In this document: one piece after another, positions 31,523 through 42,700 of the stretch
How positions within the stretch are numbered: the stretch's first letter is position 1
Layout: every line of letters starts with the position of its first letter
DNA from: Symsagittifera roscoffensis
Lineage: Eukaryota; Xenacoelomorpha; Acoela; Convolutidae
NCBI RefSeq assembly: GCF_963678635.1
Contig: NC_087065.1
Location: 3,410,001 to 3,474,000 of the forward strand
DNA: 64,000 bases
Direction: 5' to 3'
Notes under the pieces: generated by a model
The model's database searches: none
The model's input: the letters and a program-made list of their open reading frames with translations, nothing else
What the model was told of the DNA's origin: nothing
Program-made: the position numbers and the translations under genes

Positions 31523-31571
31523 ATGATGATTTCAATCATTTGGTAATTGATTTTTTTCATTGTTACTCTGA
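31523..31571 (+). ncRNA. C/D snoRNA-like unit, A type, guide variant
   Basis: C ATGATGA, internal TTGA, guide TTCATTGTTACT, D CTGA. Confidence 0.45.
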
Positions 31572-31714
31572 TTGGTTTTTTAATATCTACGATGCTCTAA
31601 GTTTAAAGTTCGAATGGATCAACAGTCGGTTTTTCGATTTGATTTAATTTTCTTTTTTTTTCATTAATCAATAGGTCCATTCTGATTAATGAGAGAATTG
31701 CTGTTGTTATACTT

Positions 31715-31764
31715 TTGATGACTGTTTGACCATCTGATTGCTGATATGTTCATTGTTACTCTGA
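31715..31764 (+). ncRNA. C/D snoRNA-like unit, B type, guide variant
   Basis: C TTGATGA, internal CTGA, guide TTCATTGTTACT, D CTGA 31761-31764. Confidence 0.45.
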
Positions 31765-31906
31765 TTTGTATTTTAGAGCAAATAGCCATATTTGTTTTTA
31801 AACTATTAATTCTGTTCGCTTTCTTTTTTGGTATTTGGTTTTTTCGTATAAAAGCTTCTTCAACTGATGAAAACATTATCTAGCAGATGTTTAGTTTTTC
31901 CTATGA

Positions 31907-31954
31907 ATGATGATTTTACTCATTTAATTCCTGATTTGTTCATATTTATTGCGA
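31907..31954 (+). ncRNA. C/D snoRNA-like unit, A type, D box lost
   Basis: C ATGATGA and internal CTGA, but guide TTCATATTTATT and D position GCGA. Probably dead. Confidence 0.3.
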
Positions 31955-32094
31955 TTGGATTTATAATCGCTACTATCTTATAAGTTATAAGCTCGGTTTG
32001 GATCTACAGTTGGAATTTCGATTTGATTTAATTCTCGTTTTTTTTTTGTGTTATTCAATAGGTCCTTTGTCAGAAAGTTGCTGTTGTTATACAT

Positions 32095-32145
32095 AGGATG
32101 ACTGTTCGACCATCCCGCTTCCTGATATGTTCATAGTTACCCTGA
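32095..32145 (+). ncRNA. C/D snoRNA-like unit, B type, right array edge
   Basis: C AGGATGA, internal CTGA, guide TTCATAGTTACC, D CTGA 32142-32145. Confidence 0.45.
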
Positions 32146-32455
32146 TTTGTGTTTTGGAACATGTAATGATTATTGGTTTTAAACTGTTGAAGAGTTGTAC
32201 CATGTTAACACTTGTTTTAAAAATTTCCAAACTATTAGAATAATTGTTACATATTGATTTTTGTTTATTATTATAAAGAAAATTATAGCACTATTGTTGA
32301 TTAATTTTCTTTGGTCTCTTTAAATAATTTGTACTTTGACAATTATGTTGGCTGTTTTTCTGTTTTCTTTTTTTATTGAAAAGCTCTCTCTGTTATCTAT
32401 CCAGAAAATGAAAATGACTATCTGGCAGAATTTTATAATTTCTAAGATTGCTGAA

Positions 32456-32503
32456 ATGCTGATACCAACCGTTTGATTTCTGATTTGTTCATAGTTACTC
32501 TGA
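32456..32503 (+). ncRNA. Solitary C/D snoRNA-like copy
   Basis: C ATGCTGA, internal CTGA, full guide TTCATAGTTACT, D CTGA 32500-32503. Flanking sequence no longer resembles the monomer. Confidence 0.5.
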
Positions 32504-33439
32504 TTGGATATATTTCCTTTAACCTAAAGTTTTTTTGCGCGTAATTACTCGATAAGTATTGATTTCAAATAATAGGCTCCTGGTTTGTTCATTGCTGCAA
32601 TGACTTTGAACTCTGGAAATGCTGTGCCCAGTTTTCAGAGCTTTTTTTGCACGAACTCGTTCAGAGTTTCTCTGATTTGTTTGATTTACTTAAATACCCG
32701 TGTTTTCCAAACATTCCAATTCAAAGAGCTCTATCATTAAATCAATTTTTCAATTAATTGTTTAAAATTTAGTAATGTTTATATGAAGCAATCGACTTCT
32801 ACTTTCAACAGTGGAATTTAATTTTTAGTTTGCAGTGAAATATAAAATCAACCTATTGATCCAGTTTTTTTTCAAATTGGGTTAATTTAATCGAAAAATT
32901 GCCAATCATGAGTTGTTTTAAAATTTAAAAGAGCATTAAGGGCATCTATTTGTTTTTCGAAAGTGGAGATGTTTTCAAAAAACAGGTAATTTTTTTCTGT
33001 TTAATTGCGTACATAGGCTCTTTTCCCACTGTCTGTTGGCTACTTTCTAATTTTCTTGTAGATAATGATGCCGATACTTTGACTCCTGGTTTGTTCATTA
33101 TTGTGGCGACTTTAAGCCCATAAAATGAGATGCTCATTTTTCAGTTTTCCTGGCGTTAGTTTTTCACAAGCTTAATGGTAGTTACTCTGATTTGTGTTAT
33201 GCAATCAATATCCAGTTCTTTAAAACTGCAAACTATAAAAAGAGCTTAACCATATTCAGAATTCGTCAATAAAATTTTAAAATATAATTTTTTGACGTTA
33301 TTATTGATTGTGGTTGCTTGAATTATTAGTGCATTGCCAATGTTGGCAATACTTTTCCACGGTTGTTTTTCTCGTACTAAATTTTTTTCAGTTGATGATG
33401 CAAAAGATAAAAGGACATTAGGCGGATTTTTTTTGAAGG

Positions 33440-33483
33440 TTGATGATAGCATTTGATTCCTGATTTGTTCATAGTTAGCCTGG
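33440..33483 (+). ncRNA. Solitary C/D snoRNA-like copy, D box damaged
   Basis: C TTGATGA, internal CTGA, guide TTCATAGTTAGC, D position CTGG. Likely inactive. Confidence 0.3.
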
Positions 33484-35792
33484 CTAGATTCATGTTTTTA
33501 AAGTCATAAACTTGAATACGTGAATTCATCAGTCTGGATAATTTTTTTTTCTGGTTAAGTCTTAAAATTTGTTCACAGTCAAGTTTGATTTGTTTCAGGC
33601 TTTCAAGTTTGATTTCTCCTTAGTTCATTTTCTTTATTGAACAGCAAAAGTGTATAGTTCACGAAAAACGTCTAATTTCGATCGACGTCTATTTTTCGAA
33701 ATTTTAATTTTCAGATTTTTTAGCAGAAAAAGAAGTTTACCTATTGATCCATTCTTTTAAATTGGGTTGGTTTTATCAAAAATTTTAGAAATTCAAAGAG
33801 CTTTAAGGCCATATATTTTTTCTTTGGAGTTTTTAATTTTGTCTGTAATGTTTTTCTGTTTCCCTGCGTTCATGACTTTTTTGCAATCTTTGTTAGCTAT
33901 GTTTTACCTAGCTCTTATATATCCAGGTCATATTAATCCAGTTCTTTTCTCAATAAAACTTGATGCCCAACCTTTGGTTCCTGGTTTCTTCATTGTTACC
34001 GTGACTTTGAATTCTTATAGTTGTTTTGCCTTTTTTTTTTTCATTTTAAGCGCTCATAGTTTTTACACAAACATGTTAGCAGTTTATGTGATTTGCTTTT
34101 TTTTCAATCTATACGCATTTCTATAAATCAAGAAACTTTAAAAAGAGCTTAACATATTGAGATTTCATTTTAAAAATTCTATTTCATTTTTTCAAAAATA
34201 ATACTAAGCAAGTTCATACTAAACCTGAACTGTGTTATAAACGTTACATATTACTCATTTTTAATAAACATTCTTCTATAAAAATAGCTGTACCAGAAAT
34301 GAAATTGTCTTTGAAATTAAATATCTATTTAATTCAAGAAAAGGGTATAAATGTGCATCAAAGTCTCTAATAACTTAAGATGTGCATTCATACATATTAA
34401 TGCATTTATGAATGCACTTAGGTATATATGCACTTTTTGAGCCCAATTGAAATTCATCTGCTGAAATCGACGTAAATAGCACTCTCCAAATACGAACGTG
34501 GAAATGGCGCCAAAAAACGTAAACGATTTCTAGTTTCGAAAGTGGAATTTAATTTTTAGTTTTCCAGCGGAAAAAACTTTAGCTGTTGATCTAGTTTTCT
34601 CAAGGTTTGTTTCAATGTTATCAAAAAAGCGCCAATTATAAATCGTTCTAGAAACTCAAAGAGCTTAAAGGGCATTACTTTTTTTCTTTGAAAATCGAAA
34701 GTTAAGATTTTTTCAACAAAGTCAGGGTTTTTTTTGTTTACTTGCGTTAATTACTCTTTTCCAATCTTCAATTGGCTGTTTTTTTTTAGATTATGGTTTT
34801 CTTGAGTTAACAGCCATTTTGTTGGTATTACTTAAATTTCTTTGTTCAATTTTTCTTAGAAAGTTTTCTCAGTTGACGACGCGAAAGATATAACGACTGG
34901 CAGAGGTGACTAATACCATTTGATTCCTCATGCATTCATGGGTTTTCTGATTGGATTCTTAGTCTTAGTGCTTTACGTGCTCGTTTTTATGCACGTACCT
35001 TCTCATTCATTAATGATACCAATTGAATTTAGGCTTGCATTTGCTTATTTATGCTTAATTCAAGCCTTGAAAATTTAGTTTCACGATGGCTGATGAAAAT
35101 GCCTAAGATCTTCTTTTTCGCTCAGATTCCTTTATCACACCACGCCGAAACAACGACACTACTTTGAAAAAATTCTTTTGTTAAATTTTTGTAAGACTGG
35201 TCGGAACATTCTGTGCTACTTGTTTTTTCTTTTTGTTTTCCACGCAACATCAGGTACAACAAATAATCATCGGACTGGGTTGAATTATATATCATATTAA
35301 AGCCCTTTCAGTCCTGATTCGAACCACATTATAAAATTCGCAACATTTTTTCTAGTGTCGAGAAAAACCCAGTTGAAATTTTCAACTTTTGTCTAATTTT
35401 TGTCTTATTTAAGCTGTTTACAATAGCTTATTTATAATTGATTTTAATTTTAATCGAGTCAAATAAGTTTTTTTGGAGATTTTTAATGTCATTTTGAAAA
35501 TGCTATTTCTACAAAGAAAATTGAAAAAAAAAATAGATTTTTAAAATTTTTTTTATGTATTTTAGGTCATTTCCATCAAAAACTGTTGTCCTGTTTGCCT
35601 ATTTTACTATGGTCGAATATGCCTAAAATATACTTTTACGTCAGATCATTTTATAACACCACGCATAAAAAACTGCACCAATTTGAAAAAAAAAAATGCT
35701 TGTAGTTTTTTGAAGACTGGTCGGAACATTTTGTGCTACTTGCACAGTAACCGACCATCCTTGTTTACCAGTGTGGATTGCCTTTTAAGAAA

Positions 35793-35839
35793 ATGATGTT
35801 TCCAACAATTGGATTCCTGATTTGTTCATATTACTCTGA
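35793..35839 (+). ncRNA. Solitary C/D snoRNA-like copy, guide shortened
   Basis: C ATGATGT, internal CTGA, guide with one base missing (TTCATATTACT), D CTGA 35836-35839. Confidence 0.35.
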
Positions 35840-36059
35840 TTTAACTTTATCGTGTGTCATAGTTCTATTTCGCAAACAAAATAATCCATGATCTAATATC
35901 TATCTATTATATATTTAAATGCGGCCTTCACTATCTCGCCATGTTTAAGCTTTTTCAACGTATTATTTTGCATATTTAAGCTATATGGTATATTGCAATG
36001 GTTAAGATTTTTTTTCGATTTTCCAGTTTGATTTTAGTGGTTAATGCACCTAGTTTAAA

Positions 36060-37140
36060 ATAAGTAGCCCAATATTGGGTTGCTGTTCGGATTCACCAAG
36101 GGGTAGCGAATTCGGCCTCCAATTTTTAATGGCCAAATTTTTTTTAGTTAACGAGATAAGACGATTTTGGTGATTTTTTCTAAAATTTTCAGAAAACTCA
36201 AATTACAAAATGATTTAAAAAACTTGAAGTTCACAACCCTGTAGTTGGGTACTTTCAGTACTGTTAATGCTTGCGAATCTTGTCTCCCATAATGACTGCT
36301 CAAATCCTGGTAGTTTTCGAGATATGGCGTTTTTTGTGATTTTTTCAAAAATTTTCAGAAAGCTTAAATTAATTATTTTTCAATATTTGAAATTTCCAAC
36401 CCCGTAGTTAGGTGCTGTCAGGGTACTCCAAGGAGTTGGAAATCTTGCCTCCAGATGTGACTGTTCGAATCTTTGTATTTTTCGAGATATGACGTTTTTT
36501 GTGATTTTTTTCAAAAAATATTCAGAAAACTTATATCAATTTTTTTTCGCAAAAGCTGAAATTCGTAATCCTGTATTTGGGTTTTGCCAGAGTAGTCTCA
36601 AGGATATCGAATCTTGCCTCCAAATATGACTGCCCAATTCTTTGTAGTTTTCGAGATATGACGTTCTTTGTGATTTTTTCAAAATTTTCAGAAAACCTAA
36701 ATTTATTATTTTTTTTAAATTTGAAATTCCCAACCCTGTGGTTGGGTTCTTTCGGGGTGTTGCAAATCTTGCCTCCAAATATGACTGTTCAATTCCTTGT
36801 AGTTTTCGAGATATGACGTTTTTTGTGATTTTTCATAATTTGAAATTCCTAACTTTGTAGTTGAGTGCTCAAATCTTTTAGTTTCCGAGATAAGACATTT
36901 TTTTCTATGATTTATTCAATTTTTATCGAGAATCTTAAGTTAAAAAATTTCACGAAATTGAAATTCCCAACCGTATAGTAGGGTGCAATCAGGGGCTCTC
37001 AGTGGTTGCAAATCTGGCCTCCAAATTTCTCCAGTGGCCCACTAAGTTTTCAAGATGATGCTTCTATGGATTTTCAAAATGCGAATTAAAAAGTTTGAAA
37101 TTACCAACCCTGTAATTGTGTGCAGTCAGAGTACACTAAA
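36060..37140. repeat. Tandem repeat, about 162-bp period, about 6-7 diverged copies
   Basis: TTCGAGATATGACGTTTTTT-type anchors recur at about 36159, 36318, 36483, 36650 and 36808, with more decayed ones later. Between them are CCCTGTAGTTGGGT and AATCTTGCCTCCAAATATGA. A single related fragment sits at about 59240-59325. Confidence 0.75.
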
Positions 37141-37674
37141 AGATTTGATTATCATAAATTAATCGTTATTCAATAATCATGAATGTTTTTTTTTCGCTTC
37201 TAAAAATCAAGATTATGATCTGTCACATCCCATAATTCAAATTATGATTGTGCAACATGATTCATTACAACAACGCCTACTTGACCTACCTGTTTCAGCC
37301 TGAATCGACATTTTGCCAAAAACCGAAAGAGAGCGAACAATTGGAAAAAAAATGTTGACAGGGGAAACATTTACTACCCAAACGATCAATTGGTGCTTTC
37401 ATTACCCTGCATTGCAACGGGGTGCTTTTTTCCCGAAAAGAACTTCATTCACTGAGCTCGCTCTTGAAAATGTTACACGTGTTGCAACTGTGTTGCAATG
37501 AAACATATGAAATTGAAAATGAAAATTGATGCCTGCTTTTGAAATGATGATCCAATTGATTTACTTATAGATTTGTAAAATATAAACTTTTGATGGATAT
37601 TAATTCGCGCTAAGTCGTATTAAATGAGGATACATCGATTTTTGGTGTTTCCACGAGAGCACTTCTGTTTAATT

Positions 37675-37995
37675 GAATGATAGGCTTGTTTATGCATCTG
37701 GTTATGCCGACCATTTGGCTTCTGATTTTTTATCTGGTAGCTCGATTTGACATTTTGCTACCTTTTTTAAAATTCAATCTTTTAGATTGTATCTGGAAAT
37801 GAGATTCTCAAACTATTCATTCATTGGTAATGAAGAGCTCTGTTCTCTAGCAACTTTTAAAAAAATCTGATTTCGGGTGACATCATTTGCCAGGAAGATG
37901 AAATAAAATTTTTGATATTTGTTTTACTGCTACGTTTTTGAAGTCCATTTAAGTTAATTGCTTTTGCTGTAAATTTTGTTGTACCATGGTATTTA
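37675..37995. repeat. Direct duplication, copy 1 (partner 39320-39640)
   Basis: It shares GATAGGCTTGTTTATGCATC, TGGTTATGCCGACCATTTGG and TTAAGTTAATTGCTTTTGCT with the partner in the same order and spacing. The 38480-38640 and 39120-39300 segments are also related. Confidence 0.65.
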
Positions 37996-38576
37996 AGGCT
38001 TTCTGCGATTTTTTTTTCAAAAAAGATTTTTTTTTCAATGTTTGGTTTTTTTTTCATTTGCTTTTCATCGCAGTATTTCCTTTTGTACCGCAAGTGGTGT
38101 GAAGCTCAGCTTCGCCTCTGTGTCTCTAAATAATGATTCGCTGATGTTTTGGTTCCTGATGAGTAGATTGTGCTTTTGATTTCAAGTTCTCGAAGTTTAA
38201 CTACATTTTTTTCCGGGATGATACTGGCCTTTTGATTTCTGATTTTTTCTTGGTTACTTAGATTTGAGAGTAGCTGCTGCTTATATATTTTTTTCTTTTT
38301 AGGTTCTGTGTTCGCTTTATTCCAGGTAAAATGGCGAAGATTGTGCAACAAAATTTTTTGTTACTTATATTTTCTCTCGAGCGGATCGATATTTGATTTC
38401 AATTGATGTTCATATTTACCCTGAGTTGGTTTTGTTTTTGTAACTAGGTTTCTTTTTGAGCAAAAGTTTCACATTCAATAGGGAAGCCGATGTTTTAAAT
38501 TCTCCTTCATTCATTGTAATTTTGACCTAACTCTGGGAGATTATATGTTCGTTTCTCAGAGGATTGACTTTAAGGA

Positions 38577-38624
38577 ATGATGATAACGACGATTTGATTC
38601 CTGATTTACTCATAGTTACTCTGA
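38577..38624 (+). ncRNA. Solitary C/D snoRNA-like copy, well preserved
   Basis: C ATGATGA 38577-38583, internal CTGA, guide CTCATAGTTACT, D CTGA 38621-38624, with flanks unlike the array. Confidence 0.58.
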
Positions 38625-38903
38625 CATGGATTTGTATCGTTCAATAGCTTCTTCATATGTTTGTGTATGATAATTGAAGAACCGAAGTGTTCACTTCCGA
38701 TATTAGTTTATCTGATTTCTGAATCAAAAAATATCTTTTCACATCTCAAGAAGATTTAATAAGCTGAGTACTCGATTTGTGATTTTTTCATAGGTTTTAA
38801 ATATCTTTTTTGATTCATATGTTGGGCATGTTGTTTTTTACCGTGAAGTTCAACTGCTGCAGTAGCTCTGTCCTTTTTTCAGAGAATTGTTTTTTCTTAG
38901 AAA

Positions 38904-38951
38904 ATGATGTTACCGATTATTTGAATCCTGATTTAATCATAGTTACTCTGA
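38904..38951 (+). ncRNA. Solitary C/D snoRNA-like copy
   Basis: C ATGATGT, internal CTGA, guide ATCATAGTTACT (core TCATAGTTACT kept), D CTGA 38948-38951. Confidence 0.5.
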
Positions 38952-39200
38952 TTCAATTTTCTTCCCTTTCATATGTCTACTTTACAAACAAAAAAAAATT
39001 TCTGAAATAAAATGAAATTTTGTTATTGATTTTTTTTGTAGTCTGTTTGGTTCACTGTTTTGAGCTTTTGGCTTCGTTAGAAATCTTAGGTTTTTGACAA
39101 TCTTAGAATTTTGATGCTCGAGCTTTTTTTCCCTTCATTGTTAGTGTGACTTCAGTCTTAAACATTTTATACCCATTTTACAGAAGGTTGATTTTAAGGA

Positions 39201-39248
39201 ATGATTATAACGACTATGTGATTCCTGATTTACTCATAGTTACTCTGA
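39201..39248 (+). ncRNA. Solitary C/D snoRNA-like copy
   Basis: C ATGATTA, internal CTGA, guide CTCATAGTTACT, D CTGA 39245-39248. It is a paralogue of the 38577 copy through a local duplication. Confidence 0.5.
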
Positions 39249-39319
39249 CTTGGATTTCTAACGTTCAATAGGTTCATTCGTTTGGTTTTGTCTGGTATTT
39301 GAAGAAAACGAAGTAGTCA

Positions 39320-39640
39320 CTGATAGGCTTGTTTATGCATCTGGTTATGCCGACCATTTGGCGCCTGATGTTTTTTCTGGCAGCTCGGTTGTCTCTTTGA
39401 TACCTTGTTTTATTTCATTTTGTCAGATGATTTCAGTTCTCAAGCCATTCATTCTTTAGTAGTGAACAGCTCTGTTCTCCAACAACTTTTTTCGATATTT
39501 AGTTTTGGATGACTTCCTTTGTCAGATTCTTCAGGAAGATGATACGAAATGTTTGATCTGAATTTTTGGTTTTCTTTTTGAGGTCCTTTTAAGTTAATTG
39601 CTTTTGCTGTACAGTTTGTTGTGCCATTTTTTAACCTTTC
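39320..39640. repeat. Direct duplication, copy 2
   Basis: Partner of 37675-37995. It ends about 130 bp before the EXOC3 start. Confidence 0.65.
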
Positions 39641-39766
39641 ATCAAGTTGCTTGCTCTAACTAATAAGTAGTTATTTTTCTGTTTTTTTTGCGTTCTTGGG
39701 CTCTTTCCCAACTGTCTTTGCTATGTTTGTAAATTCTTGAATTCTAGATAAGTTTCCATGCTATAA

Positions 39767-42700
39767 ATGGTGCCTATGTCTAAACATAGGCAGTCAGTAT
39801 CTGGAGCTGCTCTCGATTCGGAGTCAGAAGTTTTCAAGAGGGCACTAGAGCAGGTACAGCAAACATCATGAAAAAAAGCTTAAAGGCGATTTTATGTTCA
39901 AAAGTGGATTAATTTTAAGAATTACCCGCATAATTGATTCGAAAAAAAAACAGGTTAATATGTGTTATTGAAATAGTTTAGCCAAAAATCTTTGTCATTT
40001 GATTATTTTTGAAAGGCAAAAAATATAACTCAGATAACATGGCGGCTTTTCAAACCCAAATTTCACAGTATGATCGATGGGTTTTACAAGGTAGTAAATG
40101 CAGATCAACTGTGTGTTCAAAAGTAAAAACCATAAAGATCAATTGAAAACCGTGATGCGTTTTTCTTTTAAAATACTTTGTTTTGTACCAATGCCCTGAG
40201 TGAATTCAAGTTCAAAGGCAGTTGTAAGTGTTTGTGAGTGATTGTGTGTGTTGAAGGTGAAGAGTGTTCTGCAGACGGAGGAGGATCTGAACAATCTGAG
40301 AGAGAAGAAGAAGACTCAGTTGAGTAGGAAGGCCAATGTGGACACCCGACTAAGGACGGCCATCAAGAGCCAGTTAGATGGGATCAAGACAGGCCTCACA
40401 CAATTGGACGCTGCTGTCAATGACATCCAAAAAGTAGATTTTTTATTTGTGATTTATCATCGAGTGTTGTTTCAATCAAGTCACAATACTGTCAATGTAT
40501 CTAAATGTGCCCAAAAATACTAATTTTGTCAAAACATAGCATTTTTCGCTCAATTTGAAAGAAAAACAATTGCATGCGGAGCAGAAGATGGATCGTTTTG
40601 ATCTGTACTTGGTTGACCTGAAAACAATAGACGAAGCTTTTGAACATTTTTTTTTGGAAATTCGCCACCTATCTCGATAAAATCCTGAGTCGTCCTCTGT
40701 TCACAAATAATGAGAGTTGGAATTCGACCTTATTCGACAGCATCTAAAAATAGTCATCATTTGATAGGTGCGAGAGCACATGAGCGAAGTGAGTGCAGCG
40801 TATAAACATCTGAACAGCATGAATGTGATGTTGCCCAATCTAGTTGACACAGCGGCCGAACACAGTCAGCTGCTGGCTGCGAAAGAGAACTTCGCCTACA
40901 TTGTGCAGGTGCCGGAGAAGGTGGCAAACATTGCAGAGTTCATAGAGCAGGGCAAACTCATCTACGCTCACAGCTACCTCGCTGGTCAGTGAATCACAAC
41001 CGCTCATCTTCAAACAATCACGTTTTGCTATCCGTATTTTGTGCAAATTGCCCAAAAAATGATTGTTGAACTTTTTTAAACTCATTAGCTTATTTCAAAG
41101 TCATCGAAAGACGGGAACCAAAGAATATAAGAAAGAAAGAATTAGTTTTTCCATGTATAAACAAATACATCAACAATATATGATCTTATACAGGAATGGA
41201 TAGACAAATGGGCCTCTTGGCCCATTAACCGTCTAACCTTGATGCTGAAACCAAGAATCAACAAGGCGGTGATCACAGAATTAACAAATAAAATATATGA
41301 TAATCAAAAATATATGTGTTTTTTTAAAATCCGATTCAAGTAGCGAGAAATAATAGACAGGGTGACCTGCTGGTCTTATCAACATCTACCGTTAGGCAAG
41401 ATTTACGGACACATTTTTTCAAGTAAGTTTTGGAAATTAAGTAAGTAAATTCAGGAAAAAATCAAAACCTCGATATCTCAAATTAAAAGGATTTGGAGTG
41501 TCATTTTTTAAACAGAAATCTGACTCATAGATAGTAGTCCTGTATGGGTTTTGGGTTTTAATGGGTCTTGCAAGCAGCCAACGTGTTTGGGTTTTTGTAA
41601 AACTTACAAACCGAAAATATATCTTACCATTTCATAGTTTTGTACCAGATAGATTTTCAAATTGTAGTACAAATGAGAATTTTCAGAAAAGGAACTGTTT
41701 TCGATTTAGACAGGAATTAGACGCGGAAGACTAAGCTTGTTGAAAAATTTGCACGATCGATATCGGACCAAAAATTTCTGTTTTACGTTTACAAAATGGT
41801 TCAGAGAGCAAGTTAGAATCAGCTCTACTGGTTACTTTTTGTGTTTTAAAGGTAAATAATTCATTCAAAAAGTATTCCAAATGAAAAACATTTAAGGATT
41901 AAAACGAATATAAGCAGTTCGTATGTATGGTACTCGAAAACCGTTTACAGTTTATACTCCTCGAGTGATTTTCAGGATTTTCTTTTCGGTATGAATCGGT
42001 TCCAGCTGAGTATAGGTGCTAAAACCGTAAATCAAAACTCTGTGTTGGAGAATGGGAACATTATTGCTAGAGTAAAAGTTAATCATTAGTCTCCTATGAA
42101 CATAATGTCCTAATTTTAAACTTTACCACATCGTTTATTGAGTTCCATTTTGACAAAATTAATGTTTTAAAAAGAAAACCTTGAATCAATATAGATACCT
42201 ACATTTTTGCATGCAGATTTTTTCTTGACTTCGAGTTTAACTCGAACGTATGAATGAAAACACTCAAATTTATGTTCATTTGAACGGTTTTAGTAACGTT
42301 AGCCACCAATATATTCGTTTGAAGACAATTATTCAGAAAACATGTCATTATGTACATCCTTAATTAAACAGCCTATCGAGGTTAGTTTGTATCGTCCGCA
42401 AATTACAACACTTTCGCGGTGCTGCATGCTTTAGGCAAGTCATCTATATAAACAAGAAAAAGGAGAGAACCTAGAAACGAGCCCTGTGGCACCCCACAGT
42501 CTATTTTACTCCAGCTAGATGACGCTTCATTAATTTAAACACGATGCTTACAATTGCTGAGGTATGATTTGAACCATTTCAAAATGTTACTTCTGAAAGC
42601 ATGCGTCTCTAATTTATGAAGCAAGATATCATATTCAATAGTATCAAATGCTTTATTCAAATCTAGGCAAAAAGTAATAAAACTTTGATGAAGGGAAAAG

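Larger units (their letters stand above)
26254..32145 (+). repeat. Tandem array, about 370-bp monomers, each with two C/D-box snoRNA-like units
   Basis: About 16 monomers are present. Spacing between successive A-type units is 371, 369, 372, 371, 366 and 367 bp in the well-kept left half. Order within a monomer: TATAAAAGCTT, CTGATGAAACGAGC-type segment, A unit, CTCGAGTTGGATCAACAGTT, a T-rich tract ending CAATAGGTCC, GTCAGAGAGTTGCT, then B unit. The right half is more diverged (TATCTAAAAG, TTGATGA C boxes). Minus-strand ORFs of 60-100 codons recur only because the monomer recurs. Confidence 0.9.
32146..39766. other. Decayed array flank and other repeats upstream of EXOC3
   Basis: It holds the solitary snoRNA-like copies, copies of the 430-bp dispersed repeat (about 32800-33000, 33540-33830, 34480-34720) and pieces of the TIR family at 35200 and 35715. 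Further decayed relatives of the array unit, with CCTGGTTTGTTCATT in place of the guide, lie near 32580, 33085 and 33980. No protein gene was recognised. Confidence 0.55.

Noticed and set aside
26352-31876. Series of similar minus-strand ORFs (MKNQIPKKKANRINSLKTN... type) across the array
   Set aside because: They recur because the 370-bp monomer recurs, vary in length, break by frameshift in many copies and lie antisense to the snoRNA-like units. Composition is AT-driven (Lys, Asn, Ile).
26254-32145. CRISPR array
   Set aside because: The repeat unit is about 370 bp without short constant repeats and unique spacers, and the context is a eukaryotic genome.
33767-34126. 119-codon ORF rich in Phe and Leu
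   Set aside because: T-rich reading of decayed array and dispersed repeat sequence; no domain, splice context or homologue recognised.
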